The notes: generated by a model from the sequence alone, not told the origin. A stretch of 64,000 bases of DNA from Pollenia angustigena (GCA_930367215.1 OV884056.1:47740308-47804307), one strand, 5' to 3'. Positions 32,890 through 43,830 are shown, numbered from the stretch's first letter. A program made the numbers and translations.

Positions 32890-33860
32890 TTCTCAATTTC
32901 AGACTAACAAAATTTGAAAAGATCGAAGGATACGCAATCGAGCAACGCGTTAAAGTTATTCTGGCTTATTATGAAAATTGGCGTTCAAATAAAAAATAAA
33001 CCATCTTCAGTGCACTGATCATGATGAGGCACATTATCACCTCAGTGGATTTTTCAATAAGCAGAACTGCCAACTGCCGCATTTGGGCGAATGATGATCC
33101 AAGAGTGATTGTCGAAAAACCAATGCACCCACAAAGAATGACTGTTTGGTGCGGTTTATGGGCTGGCGGCATCATCGGGCCGTATTTTTTCCAAAATGAT
33201 GCCGGTCAGGCAGTCTGGTGTTTGCTATCGTGAAATGATAACAAATTTTTTATGGCCCGAATTGGAAGATATGGATGTGGACGATATGTGTTTTCAACAG
33301 GACGGTGCCACTTGTCACACAGCTAATGAAACAATGGGGGGTGTGCTGGAAATCGCAAACGCAAAACGCAAGAATTTGGAGGCTGTTTATAATACACTTT
33401 TAATCAAATTTTTATAATTTTTGTTATAAAATTCTGTTTAATAGAAAAATATTTGTATAATATTTGTCATAAAATTCTTTTATTACAGAAATCTTACTAA
33501 AAAACGACTTTTAAAATTCTTGCGTTTTGCGTTTGCGATTTCCAGCACACCCCTGTAATGGCTCTTTTTTGCGACAAAATCAATGGCTGTGTTATCTCAC
33601 GTGGTATCGATGTCAATTGGCCGCCAAGATCATGTGATTTGACACCGTTGGACTTCATTCTTTGGGGTTATTTGAAAGAAAAAGGTGTACGTCAATAAGC
33701 CAGCAATAATTAAAGATCCAAAGGATGAGATAATTCGTCACATTACAGCATAGAACCTCAATTATGCCTTAACGTCATCGAAAATTTGAACCATCGGATG
33801 GAGGTGTGCGTCGAGGTCGCGGCGGCCAATTGGCCGATATTTTGTTCCATAAATAATTGA
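32890..33860 (+). pseudogene. Mariner-superfamily transposase relic
   Basis: The N-terminal segment AIEQRVKVILAYYENWRSNK (about 32,930-32,996) is followed, after loss of a large central part, by DEAHYHLSGF near the first catalytic Asp, then by CRIWANDDPRVIVEKP, TVWCGLWAGGIIGPYFFQND, DDMCFQQDGATCHTA (second catalytic Asp in QQDGA) and, beyond an inserted MITE, NWPPRSCDLTPLDFILWGYL (third catalytic Asp in PLD). The C-terminus shows a GRGGQLADILFH-like block. Frame changes, stops and the deletion make it non-functional. Open pieces are 32,736-32,999, 33,021-33,233 and 33,196-33,417. Confidence 0.85.
33338..33553. mobile_element. MITE with perfect ~36-bp inverted ends, inside the mariner gene
   Basis: The arms GGGGTGTGCTGGAAATCGCA and the exact inverted sequence at 33,514-33,553 match over about 40 bp, indicating a recent insertion. 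AATGG occurs on both sides (33,333-33,337 and 33,557-33,561), and removing the insert rejoins the transposase frame between the QQDGA and NWPPRS blocks. On the right the extended end reads CAGGGGTG in the inverted sense, which is hAT-like. The length of the target duplication is ambiguous. Confidence 0.8.
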
Positions 33861-33951
33861 ACCATACCAGTATTATCATAATAAAAAGAATTGACAATAA
33901 TAACCTAAATAATTTGTGTTTTATTCAAAATCAACATCGGCCCTTAAAATG

Positions 33952-34767
33952 TTTAAACAAATTGTGTTTGCTGGGTAGTTCACTCATCAATACCCAGTTC
34001 CGTTTCCTTTTTTTCTTTCACTCATTATTTAGTAGATTTCTTCTATAACTGCTTCTATAACAACTTCTAAAGCTACTTTTTTCTTTATGTATGTAGGTAC
34101 AATTCATTGATTCTTTCAGTAGAATTGTAAGAAGTGCTTTTATGTTTTTCTGATTACTAAGCACGTTATTATGTAGGCGAGGTTTTTACTGGGTACAACC
34201 TCATTTAAAGCTTTGTGGTAAAACTTAGCCTAAAACCCGCTGGATGATGGACTTGTTATTTGTGAAGATCCTTTTCTAATGGTACGTAGTTATAGCCTAA
34301 ACCCTGAGAGATTTTCGAGATGTTAAGATGTAGTTCGGCCAAGCAGCATTTGCAGTGAATATAGCATCGGCTCCCAACCAAAGCTGTCATGTGCTAGAAA
34401 TGCTCAAATAGTCTTCCATAAATTTACAAATTTTTTTTTTTAAATTATATTATTATATCACTCTGATTTTTATTTCATTACTTTAATTCAGCCTTAATCG
34501 TTTTAAATCATCATCATCTAATGGGAAAGACTACGTTTAATTCCTAAAACGATTTCATAATTGTATTTCTTTAAGCGAACTCTTATGACTTGCAATTGAT
34601 CCAATCATTAATATTTGTTAATGTAACGACTAAAAATATCATGACTGAGTCCCAATTGGATCTTTAAGGGAATTCAAACAACTTAAGTTTGGACAACAGT
34701 AACTTTTTCTCTCGTTGTCGTCCATGTTAAAACTGTTATTATTGCTGTTGTTAAGGTATCTTTGCAA
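33952..34767. other. AT-rich spacer
   Basis: Nothing recognised. A poly-T run lies at about 34,430-34,441. The sequence leads directly to the target duplication of the LTR retrotransposon. Confidence 0.45.
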
Positions 34768-34771
34768 CAAT

Positions 34772-34994
34772 TGTAAGCCTAATGTTTGAAGATGAGAATG
34801 AAACAAGAGAGTCTGAACACGGTTGCCAAACGAGACGGTCGATAACCAGCGCGCGCATCAATACATTTAACAAATTACTTAAACTAATTTTCAACTTATA
34901 TTTCTTTTTATTAACAATTAAAATCATATTAAAATTAACAATTAAACTACGTGTTTTATTTAAAAAAGGATAAGTGTTCATAGTGATTCTCACA
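34772..34994 (+). repeat. 5' LTR of the gypsy element
   Basis: A direct repeat identical by eye to 40,334-40,556. It starts TGTAAGCC and ends TCTCACA. The open frame noted on both strands in each LTR (34,782-34,973 and its counterpart 40,344-40,535) is simply duplicated with the LTR. Confidence 0.95.
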
Positions 34995-36075
34995 GTTCAG
35001 AAGTAGGATAAAAATTCACCCCACAACAAACGTATAAAAAAAAGGAAAAAATTTAAAACAAACAAACAAACAAACGTTTATATGAAAAAATTTTGTGTTA
35101 AAAAAAACGATACTATGTGTATATTATTGTGTGTTTGATTATGCGCGACGCCAAACGTTAAAACAACAACGAAAGTGTATTGTGCTCTGAGTGTGATTTC
35201 ATAGGTACGATATGAAAACGGACACAAGCGTACGAATATAAAAAATGACAATAACGACCATCCAGGACAATAATTAAGTTTGCTTGTGCGCGAATTTAAA
35301 ATTCTCAGAGTTAGAAACAGAATAGGATTGAATCAAATTGTGTGTAAATGAAACGATTAAACGTTGAACGTAGATATGTATGTGTACTGTAAAATACAAG
35401 TGATCGCAATTGTGAGTGGAAAAAAACTTGGTGCATACATAATAAGTATGTAATGCAGACGAAAAATACTTAAGCAAGATTGAAAAAACATCCGTTAAAA
35501 TCACAAACATACATTGTAGATAGTGGTGTTTATATATTGTGTACAACAGTTTGAAGTGGGTAACTAAGCAAAAGAAACAAATACAATTTGATTGCACATA
35601 AACAAGACAAGAAAATACATTGCAAGTAAATAAAAACCGAAAAACGAATAGTGTATTAATGTGCAACGGTATGTTTAAAACAAAAACGATTAACGAAACG
35701 TAAAGTGGTTATATGAATGTAAACTAACGATAAACGGGACGTGAAGTAACGATTGGTAATATACTTGCAACGAATGTGATTAAAATTAAGCAAGACCGAT
35801 AAGTATAGGTAACGAAAACATGATTTAAACGGTTTGTTATAAACGAAACAATAACTGAAAGTTGACAAATAAAACATTTGTCGATTAATAAATGAACGTT
35901 TGAACGTAATGAATAAATTTCTTGTGAAAACGTAATTAGCGGGAATTTATAACGAAAACGAAAAATAACGAAATTTATATTTAAACAAAGAAAAAAAACG
36001 GTAAACTAAACAAAAGAACGAATTAAAAGTGAATTTATTAACAGTGCGTCAATAAATAAATTTAAAAAAACTACA
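34995..36075 (+). other. Leader of the gypsy element
   Basis: About 1.08 kb lie between the 5' LTR and the gag start. It is A-rich on the plus strand with many AACGA/ACGAAA words and lacks plus-strand coding motifs. The antisense frames here (35,274-35,666 and 35,656-35,877) arise from this biased composition. It presumably holds packaging and priming signals. Confidence 0.6.
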
Positions 36076-37980
36076 ATGCCGCGTATATCGGACTTAAAAA
36101 CGGCGGATCTTAAGGATCTGTTACGTGAAAGAGAGTTAGTGACGACGGGTAATAAATCCGAACTTATTAAACGTTTAGCGGAATTCGAAGGGTCCGATGA
36201 AATCGAAATTGAAAATGTAAGTGCCAACGATAATGTGCGCGAACAAATAGACGAATTACGGGATATGCTCCAGAGTGTTATGAGCATCGTGCAAAACTCG
36301 GTTCGAAACTCGCAAACGCCAACCATAACGCGTAACGAACATCAACAACAAGTTGAATCACAACCACCAAACCCTGAACCGCGTCAACGTAGCGCGTTTA
36401 GTGTACGTGAAATTGCTGATACGTTGCCAGAATATGATCCAACGAAGGACTCAATTTTTAGTGTCACCCAGTTTATCGATAGGGTAAACAAATCGTTACA
36501 AGCTTACGACTGGAACGAAAGGTGCTTAATGTTAGCAATATATACAAAACTTAAAGGTCCAGCGAAGCTTTGGCTTGATGCATCTTCCGACTTATACGTA
36601 TCTTGGGAAGAATTGTCATATGCATTAAGAGCAGAATTCGAGTCCGTAGCAGATGAAGCTGACATTCATTTTAAGATGTGCAAAGCAACACGAAAAGATG
36701 GTGAGTCGATAAATGAGTATTGTTTTAGAATGAATGCATTGGGAAGACGACATCACCTAAGTGAGCCGTCGATAATAAAATACACACGAGAGGGCATAAA
36801 ACATCGCGAATTGCAGGCAGCAATCGCAACAATGCGCTTCGGTACAATGAAAGAAATGCGCGAAACTTTGGATGAATATTTCAGTAACATGGCTAGTTGT
36901 TCTTCTAACACACGACCGGTTGTAACAACAAAACGTAATGAGCCCTATCCTAATAAAAGCGGCAACAAAAACGAAAACGTAACAAAACCGGCAGTAGAAC
37001 GTAAACCAATTATTTGCTTTAATTGCTCAGAAACGGGTCATATTTCAAGTGCATGTCCGAAACCACAAAGACGGCCAAGATGTAAAGATTGTCAACGAGT
37101 TCACCCAAGAGGTACCCCAGAAAACTGCGGGAAATCAAATGTGCGAAGCTCGAACAACGTCCGAAAGTTAACGACGGATAAAAAGGTAACGGTGAATGGA
37201 ATAGAAATGTTTGCATTAATTGATACAGGTAGCGAGTGTAGCATGATAAAAAGATCTAAAGCAAACCAAATCATGGGAAATCGTCAACCATGCAATATTC
37301 GTATTAGTGGAGTTTGTGGAGGCACAACAGTACTGTCGGAAATGATTCACGTAAAGCTCATAAGCGACAGCGTGGAAATATCTGCTGACTTGTATATAGC
37401 AAATGATGACTTATTTTCGTCTGAGGTTATAATCGGAAACGACATATTTGCAGTTAATAAGGTACGTCTAATTTGTAATGATAGCGAACAACGATTTGAA
37501 TATGTAACGGTGGCAAAGACTGAAATAAAATCTCAACCGCAATATGAAAAGAACGATGTAAAACACGGTGAAATGGACGAATCAACCCAAACAAACTTAT
37601 TTGAGCTTATAAACGATTATTGTGACGTCTTTGGAGACGAATTAAATAGACTTGGTTTGACAAATGTGATTGAGATGAAAATAAAACTTTCAACGAATGA
37701 ACCTATAGTCTCAAGGCCATATCGACTACCTGAGATGAAAAAAGAATCGGTAAGAGCAATGGTTAATGAACTTTTGTCAAAAGATATTATAAAGAAATCA
37801 ACGTCGGAATATGCTAGTCCAATCGTACTCGTCAAAAAGAAAAATGGTAATGATCGTTTATGCGTTGACTATCGTCGGTTAAACCAGCACATGGTAAAGG
37901 AAATCTTTCCTACGCCCAATATCGAAGAACGTCTACAAGATGTGATGAAGTTTAAATTTTTTTACGGTACTAGACCTTAA
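36076..37980 (+). CDS. Gag-protease and start of reverse transcriptase (634 codons, then frameshift)
   Basis: Residues about 4-38 (LKTADLKDLLRERELVTTGN onward) form a SAP-type DNA-binding motif, unusual at the start of a gag. A short heptad-like stretch follows at about 55-75. A capsid-like helical region covers about 115-280 (with LKGPAKLWLD and INEYCFRMNALGRR). A CCHC zinc knuckle lies at 314-327 (CFNCSETGHISSAC), followed by a second cysteine cluster. The protease active site is LIDTGSECSMI, with Asp at 383. RT begins near 535 (VSRPYRLPEMKKESV; CVDYRRLN). The frame leaves RT in a run of seven T at 37,957-37,963, where the downstream frame requires one base fewer, and stops at 37,980. I chose the ATG at 36,076 because it directly precedes the SAP motif. 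Confidence 0.9.
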   Translation: MPRISDLKTADLKDLLRERELVTTGNKSELIKRLAEFEGSDEIEIENVSANDNVREQIDELRDMLQSVMSIVQNSVRNSQTPTITRNEHQQQVESQPPNPEPRQRSAFSVREIADTLPEYDPTKDSIFSVTQFIDRVNKSLQAYDWNERCLMLAIYTKLKGPAKLWLDASSDLYVSWEELSYALRAEFESVADEADIHFKMCKATRKDGESINEYCFRMNALGRRHHLSEPSIIKYTREGIKHRELQAAIATMRFGTMKEMRETLDEYFSNMASCSSNTRPVVTTKRNEPYPNKSGNKNENVTKPAVERKPIICFNCSETGHISSACPKPQRRPRCKDCQRVHPRGTPENCGKSNVRSSNNVRKLTTDKKVTVNGIEMFALIDTGSECSMIKRSKANQIMGNRQPCNIRISGVCGGTTVLSEMIHVKLISDSVEISADLYIANDDLFSSEVIIGNDIFAVNKVRLICNDSEQRFEYVTVAKTEIKSQPQYEKNDVKHGEMDESTQTNLFELINDYCDVFGDELNRLGLTNVIEMKIKLSTNEPIVSRPYRLPEMKKESVRAMVNELLSKDIIKKSTSEYASPIVLVKKKNGNDRLCVDYRRLNQHMVKEIFPTPNIEERLQDVMKFKFFYGTRP

Positions 37981-40321
37981 TAGCGGATATTATCAGATAC
38001 CGATTGAGGAAAGTAGTCAAAAATATACTGCTTTCGTGACAACCGACGGAATGTATGAGTTTAAGCGCATGCCGTTTGGACTCAAGAACGCTCCAGCAGT
38101 TTTTCAGCGTTTAATGGCGTTGATACGAGAAAAAACCCGTGATGGTGACGTAATCCATTATATGGATGATATTGTAGTAGGTAGCAATGAGATCAACGAA
38201 ATGTTCGACAAGCTCAGACGTGTATTTAACGTCTTACGAGAACTGAATCTCACAGTAAACGTCAAAAAATGTGAATTTCTAAAACAAAACGTAGAGTTCT
38301 TGGGACATCATATTCATAATGGAGGTATGAGCCCAGGTACAGCAAAAACTAATGCGATTTCACAGTTTCCAGCACCAACAAACGTACGCGAGGTAAGACA
38401 GTTTTTGGGTTTAAGTGGGTACTTTCGCAAGTTTGTACCTGGCTATGCGTTAATTTCCGAGCCCTTGCGACAGCTCCTGAAAAAGGATATATTGTTCCAG
38501 TGGAAAGATGATCACGCAAATGCTTTCCAAACGCTTAAAGAGAGTCTTACCACGAGTCCCGTAATCGTAGGCTATAAACCCTACTCAGAACATCAAATAC
38601 ACACAGACGCAAGTACAATCGGCTTAGCTGGTGTACTTTTACAAAGTGAAAACGAGGATTGGAAACCGGTAGCATTTTTCAGCAGGTCTACTACTAAGGA
38701 CGAACACAATTACCACAGCTACGAGTTAGAAGCCCTAGCTGTAGTTGAAACTCTTGAACGTTTCCGGTATTACGTATATGGCAAAAATGTAACCGTTATT
38801 ACTGATTGTAATGCTATTAAAACTACGATGCAGAAGAAAGAGTTAATACCACGTATTGCAAGATGGTGGTTACGAATTCAGGAGTTCGACATCAACATTG
38901 AACATCGGTCCGGTCAAAGAATGCAGCACGTCGACGCACTTAGTCGTGCACCGTATGAAGAAGCACGAGAATTAGATACTGCATCTCTACGAATAGCAAA
39001 AACAACAATAAACGAGGATGATATGCTTTTGTCAATGCAACTTCAAGACGAAAGTATTCTTGAAATCATCAAAAAGTTGAAAGCTGGCGATAAAAACCTC
39101 TGCAAGGAATACGTACTTAAAGACGGTCGACTATTTCGCAAAGTGGAAGATAAAAGTCTATGGGTAGTTCCAAGGAGTATAAGATGCCGCGTAATACAAG
39201 GACAACACGACAACGCTGGTCACCTTGGAGTTGAAAAAACACTATCGAGTCTGCAAAGAAATTTTTGGTTCCCCCGAATGCGAAATGCCGTAAAATCGCA
39301 CATTAAGGCGTGCATCGAATGTGCATACAATAAATCTCCAGGGGGAAAACAAGAAGGCGAATATCATTATGGCAAGGTTAATCCAATTCCGTTCCATACA
39401 GTCCACATGGATCATTTGGGTCCCTTCCCAAAGTCAACCAGACGTAACGAACATATCCTTGTTATCGTGGACGCTTTCACGAAGTTCACCGTCATCAGAG
39501 CTGTAAAAAGTACTGCAACCAAGCACGTTCTCCAAGTACTTAACGAAATAAGCGAGTACTTTGGTATGCCGTCACGAATAGTAACCGATCGTGGTTCCGC
39601 GTTTACGTCACGCGAATTTGAAAAACATTGCCAGGCCAACGACGTCCAACATATACTCAATGCAGTTCGAACACCTCGCGCAAACGGCCATGCCGAAAGG
39701 ACAAACCGTACAATTTTAAGTATGCTTCTACCATCAACAGAAAACGATAAACGTTGGGACGATCAAATGCGGAAAATACAATGGTCACTGAACTCAATGA
39801 AAAATAAAACAACAAATGCAACGCCACAACAATTATTATTTGGATTTGAGCCACGAGATATTCTCCAAAATAAACTCGTCCTTGCGTTACATCACCCCGA
39901 TATGTCAACTCAAGGAGAAAGGCAGACGCAACGTTGTGAAGCAGCCGTAAATATTGAACGACAGCGTGAGAAGGCTAAACGAAGGTATGACGAGAAACAT
40001 TCACAACCGACAAAATATAAAGAAGGTGATTTAGTCCTCGTAGAGAACGAACCAACAGCAACGGGTACATCGCGAAAACTGGAGCCTCGTTATAAGGGCC
40101 CATTTATCGTAATAAAAATCCTCGACAGAGATCGTTATGTGATTGAAGACTTGCCGGGGTCAACTCGAACGCAAAGACACTATAAAGCTGTATATGCATC
40201 TGACAAGATGAAGCCTTGGTGCACCCTACCGAAACTCGAAGACGATGATCCAGATGACGACTATGTTTCCTCCCATACTGATGATGATGACGATGATGCC
40301 AATCGAGGCCGATTGAATTGA
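37965..40321 (+). CDS. Reverse transcriptase (rest), RNase H and integrase
   Basis: The pol frame resumes directly after the T-run and has an internal ATG at 38,036, which need not be a real start. Counting from that ATG, the RT active site YMDD is at 42-45. RNase H shows HTDAS (Asp 191) and ELEALAVV. The integrase zinc-binding region contains HDNAGHLG and ACIECAYNK. The catalytic triad is Asp 459 (MDHLGP), Asp 518 (TDRGSAF) and Glu 554 (GHAERTN), spaced as D,D(35)E. Near the C-terminus a GPY/F-type module is visible (RYKGPFIVIKI), followed by a strongly acidic tail of Asp residues. All catalytic residues are present, so apart from the upstream frameshift the polyprotein appears intact. Confidence 0.9.
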
Positions 40322-40333
40322 AGGATGGCCGAC

Positions 40334-40556
40334 TGTAAGCCTAATGTTTGAAGATGAGAATGAAACAAGAGAGTCTGAACACGGTTGCCAAACGAGACGG
40401 TCGATAACCAGCGCGCGCATCAATACATTTAACAAATTACTTAAACTAATTTTCAACTTATATTTCTTTTTATTAACAATTAAAATCATATTAAAATTAA
40501 CAATTAAACTACGTGTTTTATTTAAAAAAGGATAAGTGTTCATAGTGATTCTCACA
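40334..40556 (+). repeat. 3' LTR of the gypsy element
   Basis: Identical by eye to 34,772-34,994, and followed by the CAAT duplication. The sequence just upstream (GAATTGAAGGATGGCCGAC) is only partly purine-rich, so the polypurine tract is weak or atypical. Confidence 0.95.
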
Positions 40557-40560
40557 CAAT

Positions 40561-41332
40561 GATGACGATGATGATGGAAGAAAAAAAAAATAACACACCA
40601 CCATCATATATCTGTTATTTTTACCAAGTGGCAGGCAACAAATTAAACGAACACAGTTAAAATAGCAGCAGCAGCAGCGGGGCAACAACACAAACGTATC
40701 AACTGCAACATGACAAAACAAAAGGATCAGTTAACTTATAGTTCATTTCTGTTGTTGTTGCTGCTGTTAATATTGCTGTTGTTTTGTTTTTTGCCTTTAA
40801 ATTGTCCATTGCTGGTTGACAATGTTAAGATGTGCCAACAACAAAACTGTCTTCTTTTTTTTCTGGTTGTGTTTTTTTTTCTTCCTTTTAATTTTGCTGG
40901 CCTGTCTTTCTGTCTGTAGTTGTCATCTAAAAAATAGTAAAAACTCCTCTACTATCATGTTCTGGTGCGCTAAGTTTCATTTAATACGCCACTCGACTTG
41001 TAGCTCCTTCTTCATCTCCTACTCTTTTACGTTATTTATTTCTTTTTGGAGGTTTTTTGTTTTATTTTTTTTTATAGAATTGGAGCTGTTGTTTGGTTTC
41101 TTTAACCTTTTCAACCTGAACCGAGCTGAAATGACAATGACTGGTAACAGAAACAACTACAGCGGCAGTAGTAACATTAAGGAAAAAAAAACTGACAAAT
41201 GTTTTAAGAAGGTGGCAACACCATTTATTTAAATTTTTAAATATTACAAAAAAGACAGTGGTTAAAGATATCAAAAGTGGTGTTACAGGCACTTAAATGA
41301 ATATGCCAGCAAGTGTGATCCGAAAGTTTAAA
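40561..41332. other. Non-coding, T-rich and trinucleotide-rich
   Basis: Contains GATGATGATGG, CAGCAGCAGCAG and TTGTTGTTGCTGCTG simple sequence. The frames at 40,710-40,919, 40,816-41,232 and 41,062-41,292 are driven by T-rich or A-rich runs (poly-Leu/Phe) and I do not call them genes. Confidence 0.5.
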
Positions 41333-41333
41333 A

Positions 41334-41461
41334 AACAGAAAAAATTAATATAAAATATTAATTAAATTTCATCCAGGAAATAAATTAATAGTATCCATTT
41401 TTTGATTTTAAGTTTGATTAAAGGTTTAATTGAAAAAAATTTGACCAGAATATTTTCTGTG
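41334..41461. mobile_element. Short degenerate CACAGAAAA/TA-family copy
   Basis: The left end ACAGAAAAAATTAATAT and the right end TATTTTCTGTG are inverted; AATTAAA/TTTAATT words fill the interior as in the 24.0-kb member. About 128 bp. The left TA is not preserved. Confidence 0.4.
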
Positions 41462-41510
41462 TATTCATTGGCGGAGCCTGCTCCTTTCGATTTAAATTTG
41501 AGCTTAGTTT

Positions 41511-42126
41511 AAGTTTATTTTTAGTTCAGTTTTAGGTTGGATCTGAATAAGTTGTAGTTCAGCTCTAGCTCAGTTCAAGTTCAGTTCTAATTCAGTTCTA
41601 GTTTATTTCTTGTGTAGTTCTCGTTCAGCTCCAGTTCAGTTCTAGTTCAGCTCTAGTTCAGAACGAATTCAGTTCTGGTTTAGTTCTTGTTCAGCTTTAG
41701 TTCAGTTCTAGTTCAGTCCTAATTCAGTTCTAGTTCATTTCTTGTGTAGTTCCAGTTCAGCTCCAGTTCAGTTCTAGTTCAGCTCTAGTTCAGTACGAAT
41801 TCAGTTCTGGTTTAGTTCTAGTTCAGTTCTAGTTTAGTTCTAGTTCTAGTTCAGTTCTAGTTAAGTTCTAGTTAAGTTCTAGTTCAGTTCTATGTCAGTT
41901 CTTGTTCAAGTTCAGTTTAAGCTCAGTTTTAGATCAGTTCTAGTTCAGCTCTAGATCAGTTCTAGTTCAGTTCTAGTTCAGTTCTAATGCAGTTCTAGTT
42001 AAGTTCTAGTTCAGTTCTTGTTCAAGTTCAGTTTAAGCTCAGTTTTAGATCAGTTCTAGTTCAGCTCTAGTTCAGTTTTAGTTCAGTTCTAGTTAAGTTC
42101 CAGTGAAGTTCTTATTCAGTTATAGT
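41511..42126. repeat. Minisatellite of 11-bp TTCAGTTCTAG units
   Basis: More than 50 copies of an 11-bp unit (TTCAGTTCTAG with variants such as TTCAGCTCTAG and TTAAGTTCTAG) run for about 615 bp. A higher-order repeat of roughly 120 bp is visible: the block with TTCATTTCTTGTGTAGTT recurs near 41,605 and 41,735, and a block with GTTCAAGTTCAGTTTAAGCT recurs near 41,903 and 42,021. Confidence 0.95.
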
Positions 42127-43238
42127 ACGATCTTACTTTGGGCACCAGCTTGATTTAATTTTATGTATGTTTTCCATTATCTCATACCAAGTAAATTTCT
42201 CAATCATTTAAAATATTTTGTAATTAGGTCCTCCATAGTTTATCATCCTACACCACAATTAACAATTTTCCTGTTATTTTTGTATCCAGCTCATTCTTTT
42301 GGAAGCTACCGACGACGCGACATATAGTATCATTAAAGTAATAAACAAATACACCAAATTTATATTTAAAAATAAAGAATAAACTTTTTAAAACTAAAAG
42401 AAAAATAAAAAAAAAAAATAAAAAAATTCAACTGAAAAAACCAAAAAATAATGTTGGAAAAATATCAAATGACGACAGTTTTAGGACGTCGTCTAATCTA
42501 AATGTCTACCTTGAAAAGATTTACTGCAAAATTTTTTATGCAAGAGATTTTTTCTTTCCATTTCTTGACAGCATTGATCCGACTACAGAAAGAAGAGAGT
42601 GGCAAAGAAGACTAAATAAAAAAAAAAAAATCATCTTTTCGTTGGCCAAAACTGATATTTACTTTGTAATTTTGTTTGATTTAAATTTAGTTTTTTTTTT
42701 TTTAAACTTTTAGTACGAAACTTTTTTTAGTTCAAGTATTTTAACAGTTTGTTTGTCCGCCTTTATGTCTGTTCAGTTTACAAGTTGTTTGTTTTTCTTT
42801 TTTGCTCTCCAGTCCAGCTCAAAAGGTTTTCACGAATTGGGAATAGGAAAAAGAAAAAGTTTGCCATCATAATTAAATGGTTATTAGTTGGTAAGCGCTT
42901 CGTGATTTCTTCTTTTTTGTCTTTTCTTGCTTTGAATTTGACTTTTATTGCAAGTTGGCGGTTGGGTAATTAACATGACTGTAATTAATATGAATATTGA
43001 TATGCAGTTATTAGACACAGAGTTAGGAGTTTGAGAGAAAGGGAGTGGCACGGATTTATTGTCAATTACTGTTAGTTGTCCCATTTTGTTGGGTTCTGTT
43101 GTAGCAAACTTTTTCAGAGGAAGGTTAGATTTAATTGGCATTTTAGTGAGTCTCTCTCAATTAATGTAAATTTATTAGTCAATTCATTGTCATTACAGCA
43201 GTGAGAAAATAAAAAGTATAGAAAATATATCGCACTAG
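42127..43238. other. AT-rich spacer
   Basis: No gene supported. Poly-A and poly-T runs occur at about 42,405-42,425, 42,620-42,632 and 42,692-42,704. Opposite-strand frames at 42,749-42,973 and 42,884-43,141 have no motif. Confidence 0.45.
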
Positions 43239-43733
43239 ACCATAAAAAGGGTATTAACTCAAAATTTTCAGTAGAGAACAAAACAATGTTTAATTTTATA
43301 TTTAAGGCATATGAAAAACAATTTTTAAGTCAATCGTTTCATAAGTATGTGTTCATACGGCTCTTGTCTTATTGACATGATTGCTGCTTTATAGGCGAGA
43401 AGGACGAGGTGAAAAGAAACGAGTACACAGATGCTTTTTCATTCGTTGTTTAATTTTGTTATTGTTTTCAATATCAAAAAGGCACACATGCATACGCACG
43501 ACTATACAAAATAAAAAACATGTCGTCAACATGACATGAATCATTTGAACGCCAGTTCATGTTCAAAGAAGAAAAAGGAAGAATCTTGTCAATAAGAAAT
43601 GAGCCGTATGAACTCAGACTAACCAAAAAGGAGACAAAAAAAAGCAATATTTTTACAGCGGTTATTATCTACCCGTCCACTTTTTTCAAAACGTGACAAA
43701 ATAACAATTTTGAGTTAATATCGTCTTTATGAT
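43239..43733. mobile_element. Foldback element with two nested pairs of inverted repeats
   Basis: The outer arms (ACCATAAAAAGGGTATTAAC at 43,239 and the inverted copy ending TCTTTATGAT at 43,733) share a GAGTTAATA block. Inside, a second inverted pair lies at about 43,349-43,382 (GTTCATACGGCTCTTGTC) and 43,583-43,615 (its complement with TTGTCAATAAGAAATGAGCC). This suggests one MITE inserted in another, or a compound foldback. No target duplication was identified. Confidence 0.55.
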
Positions 43734-43830
43734 CAAGTATGATATGTTTATCAATAAGTTATATTAAAAGAAAAGTATTTTTACTAAGGAACAATCTTTA
43801 AAAGAATAATAGGTGAGACAGTGTATCATA

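Larger units (their letters stand above)
32819..33951 (+). mobile_element. Mariner-like transposon relic
   Basis: The ends CATTTTAAGGGCCGACGTTG and CAACATCGGCCCTTAAAATG are inverted. TA precedes the left end (32,817-32,818); the right flank (TT) no longer shows the expected TA. The element is about 1.1 kb, near the usual size for mariner-type transposons, but contains a 216-bp MITE and a large internal deletion in its transposase. Confidence 0.75.
34772..40556 (+). mobile_element. Ty3/gypsy LTR retrotransposon, 5.8 kb, young insertion
   Basis: Two 223-bp LTRs, which look identical base for base, bound the element. It begins TG, ends CA, and is flanked by the 4-bp duplication CAAT (34,768-34,771 and 40,557-40,560). 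Internal order is a long leader, gag, protease, reverse transcriptase, RNase H, integrase, which is the Ty3/gypsy order. There is no envelope-like gene after integrase. Identical LTRs imply insertion too recent for substitutions to accumulate. A one-base frameshift in RT is the only obvious coding defect. The primer-binding site just after the left LTR (GTTCAGAAG) does not start with TGG, and I could not identify the primer tRNA. Confidence 0.92.

Noticed and set aside
35274..35877. Antisense frames (130 and 73 codons) in the gypsy leader
   Set aside because: They reflect A-rich, ACG-rich plus-strand composition; Phe/Tyr/Cys-rich translation without motifs. An antisense gene is not supported.
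40226..40555. 109-codon antisense frame overlapping the pol end and 3' LTR
   Set aside because: The same frame recurs in the 5' LTR because the LTR is duplicated. An envelope gene was looked for on the plus strand after integrase and is absent.
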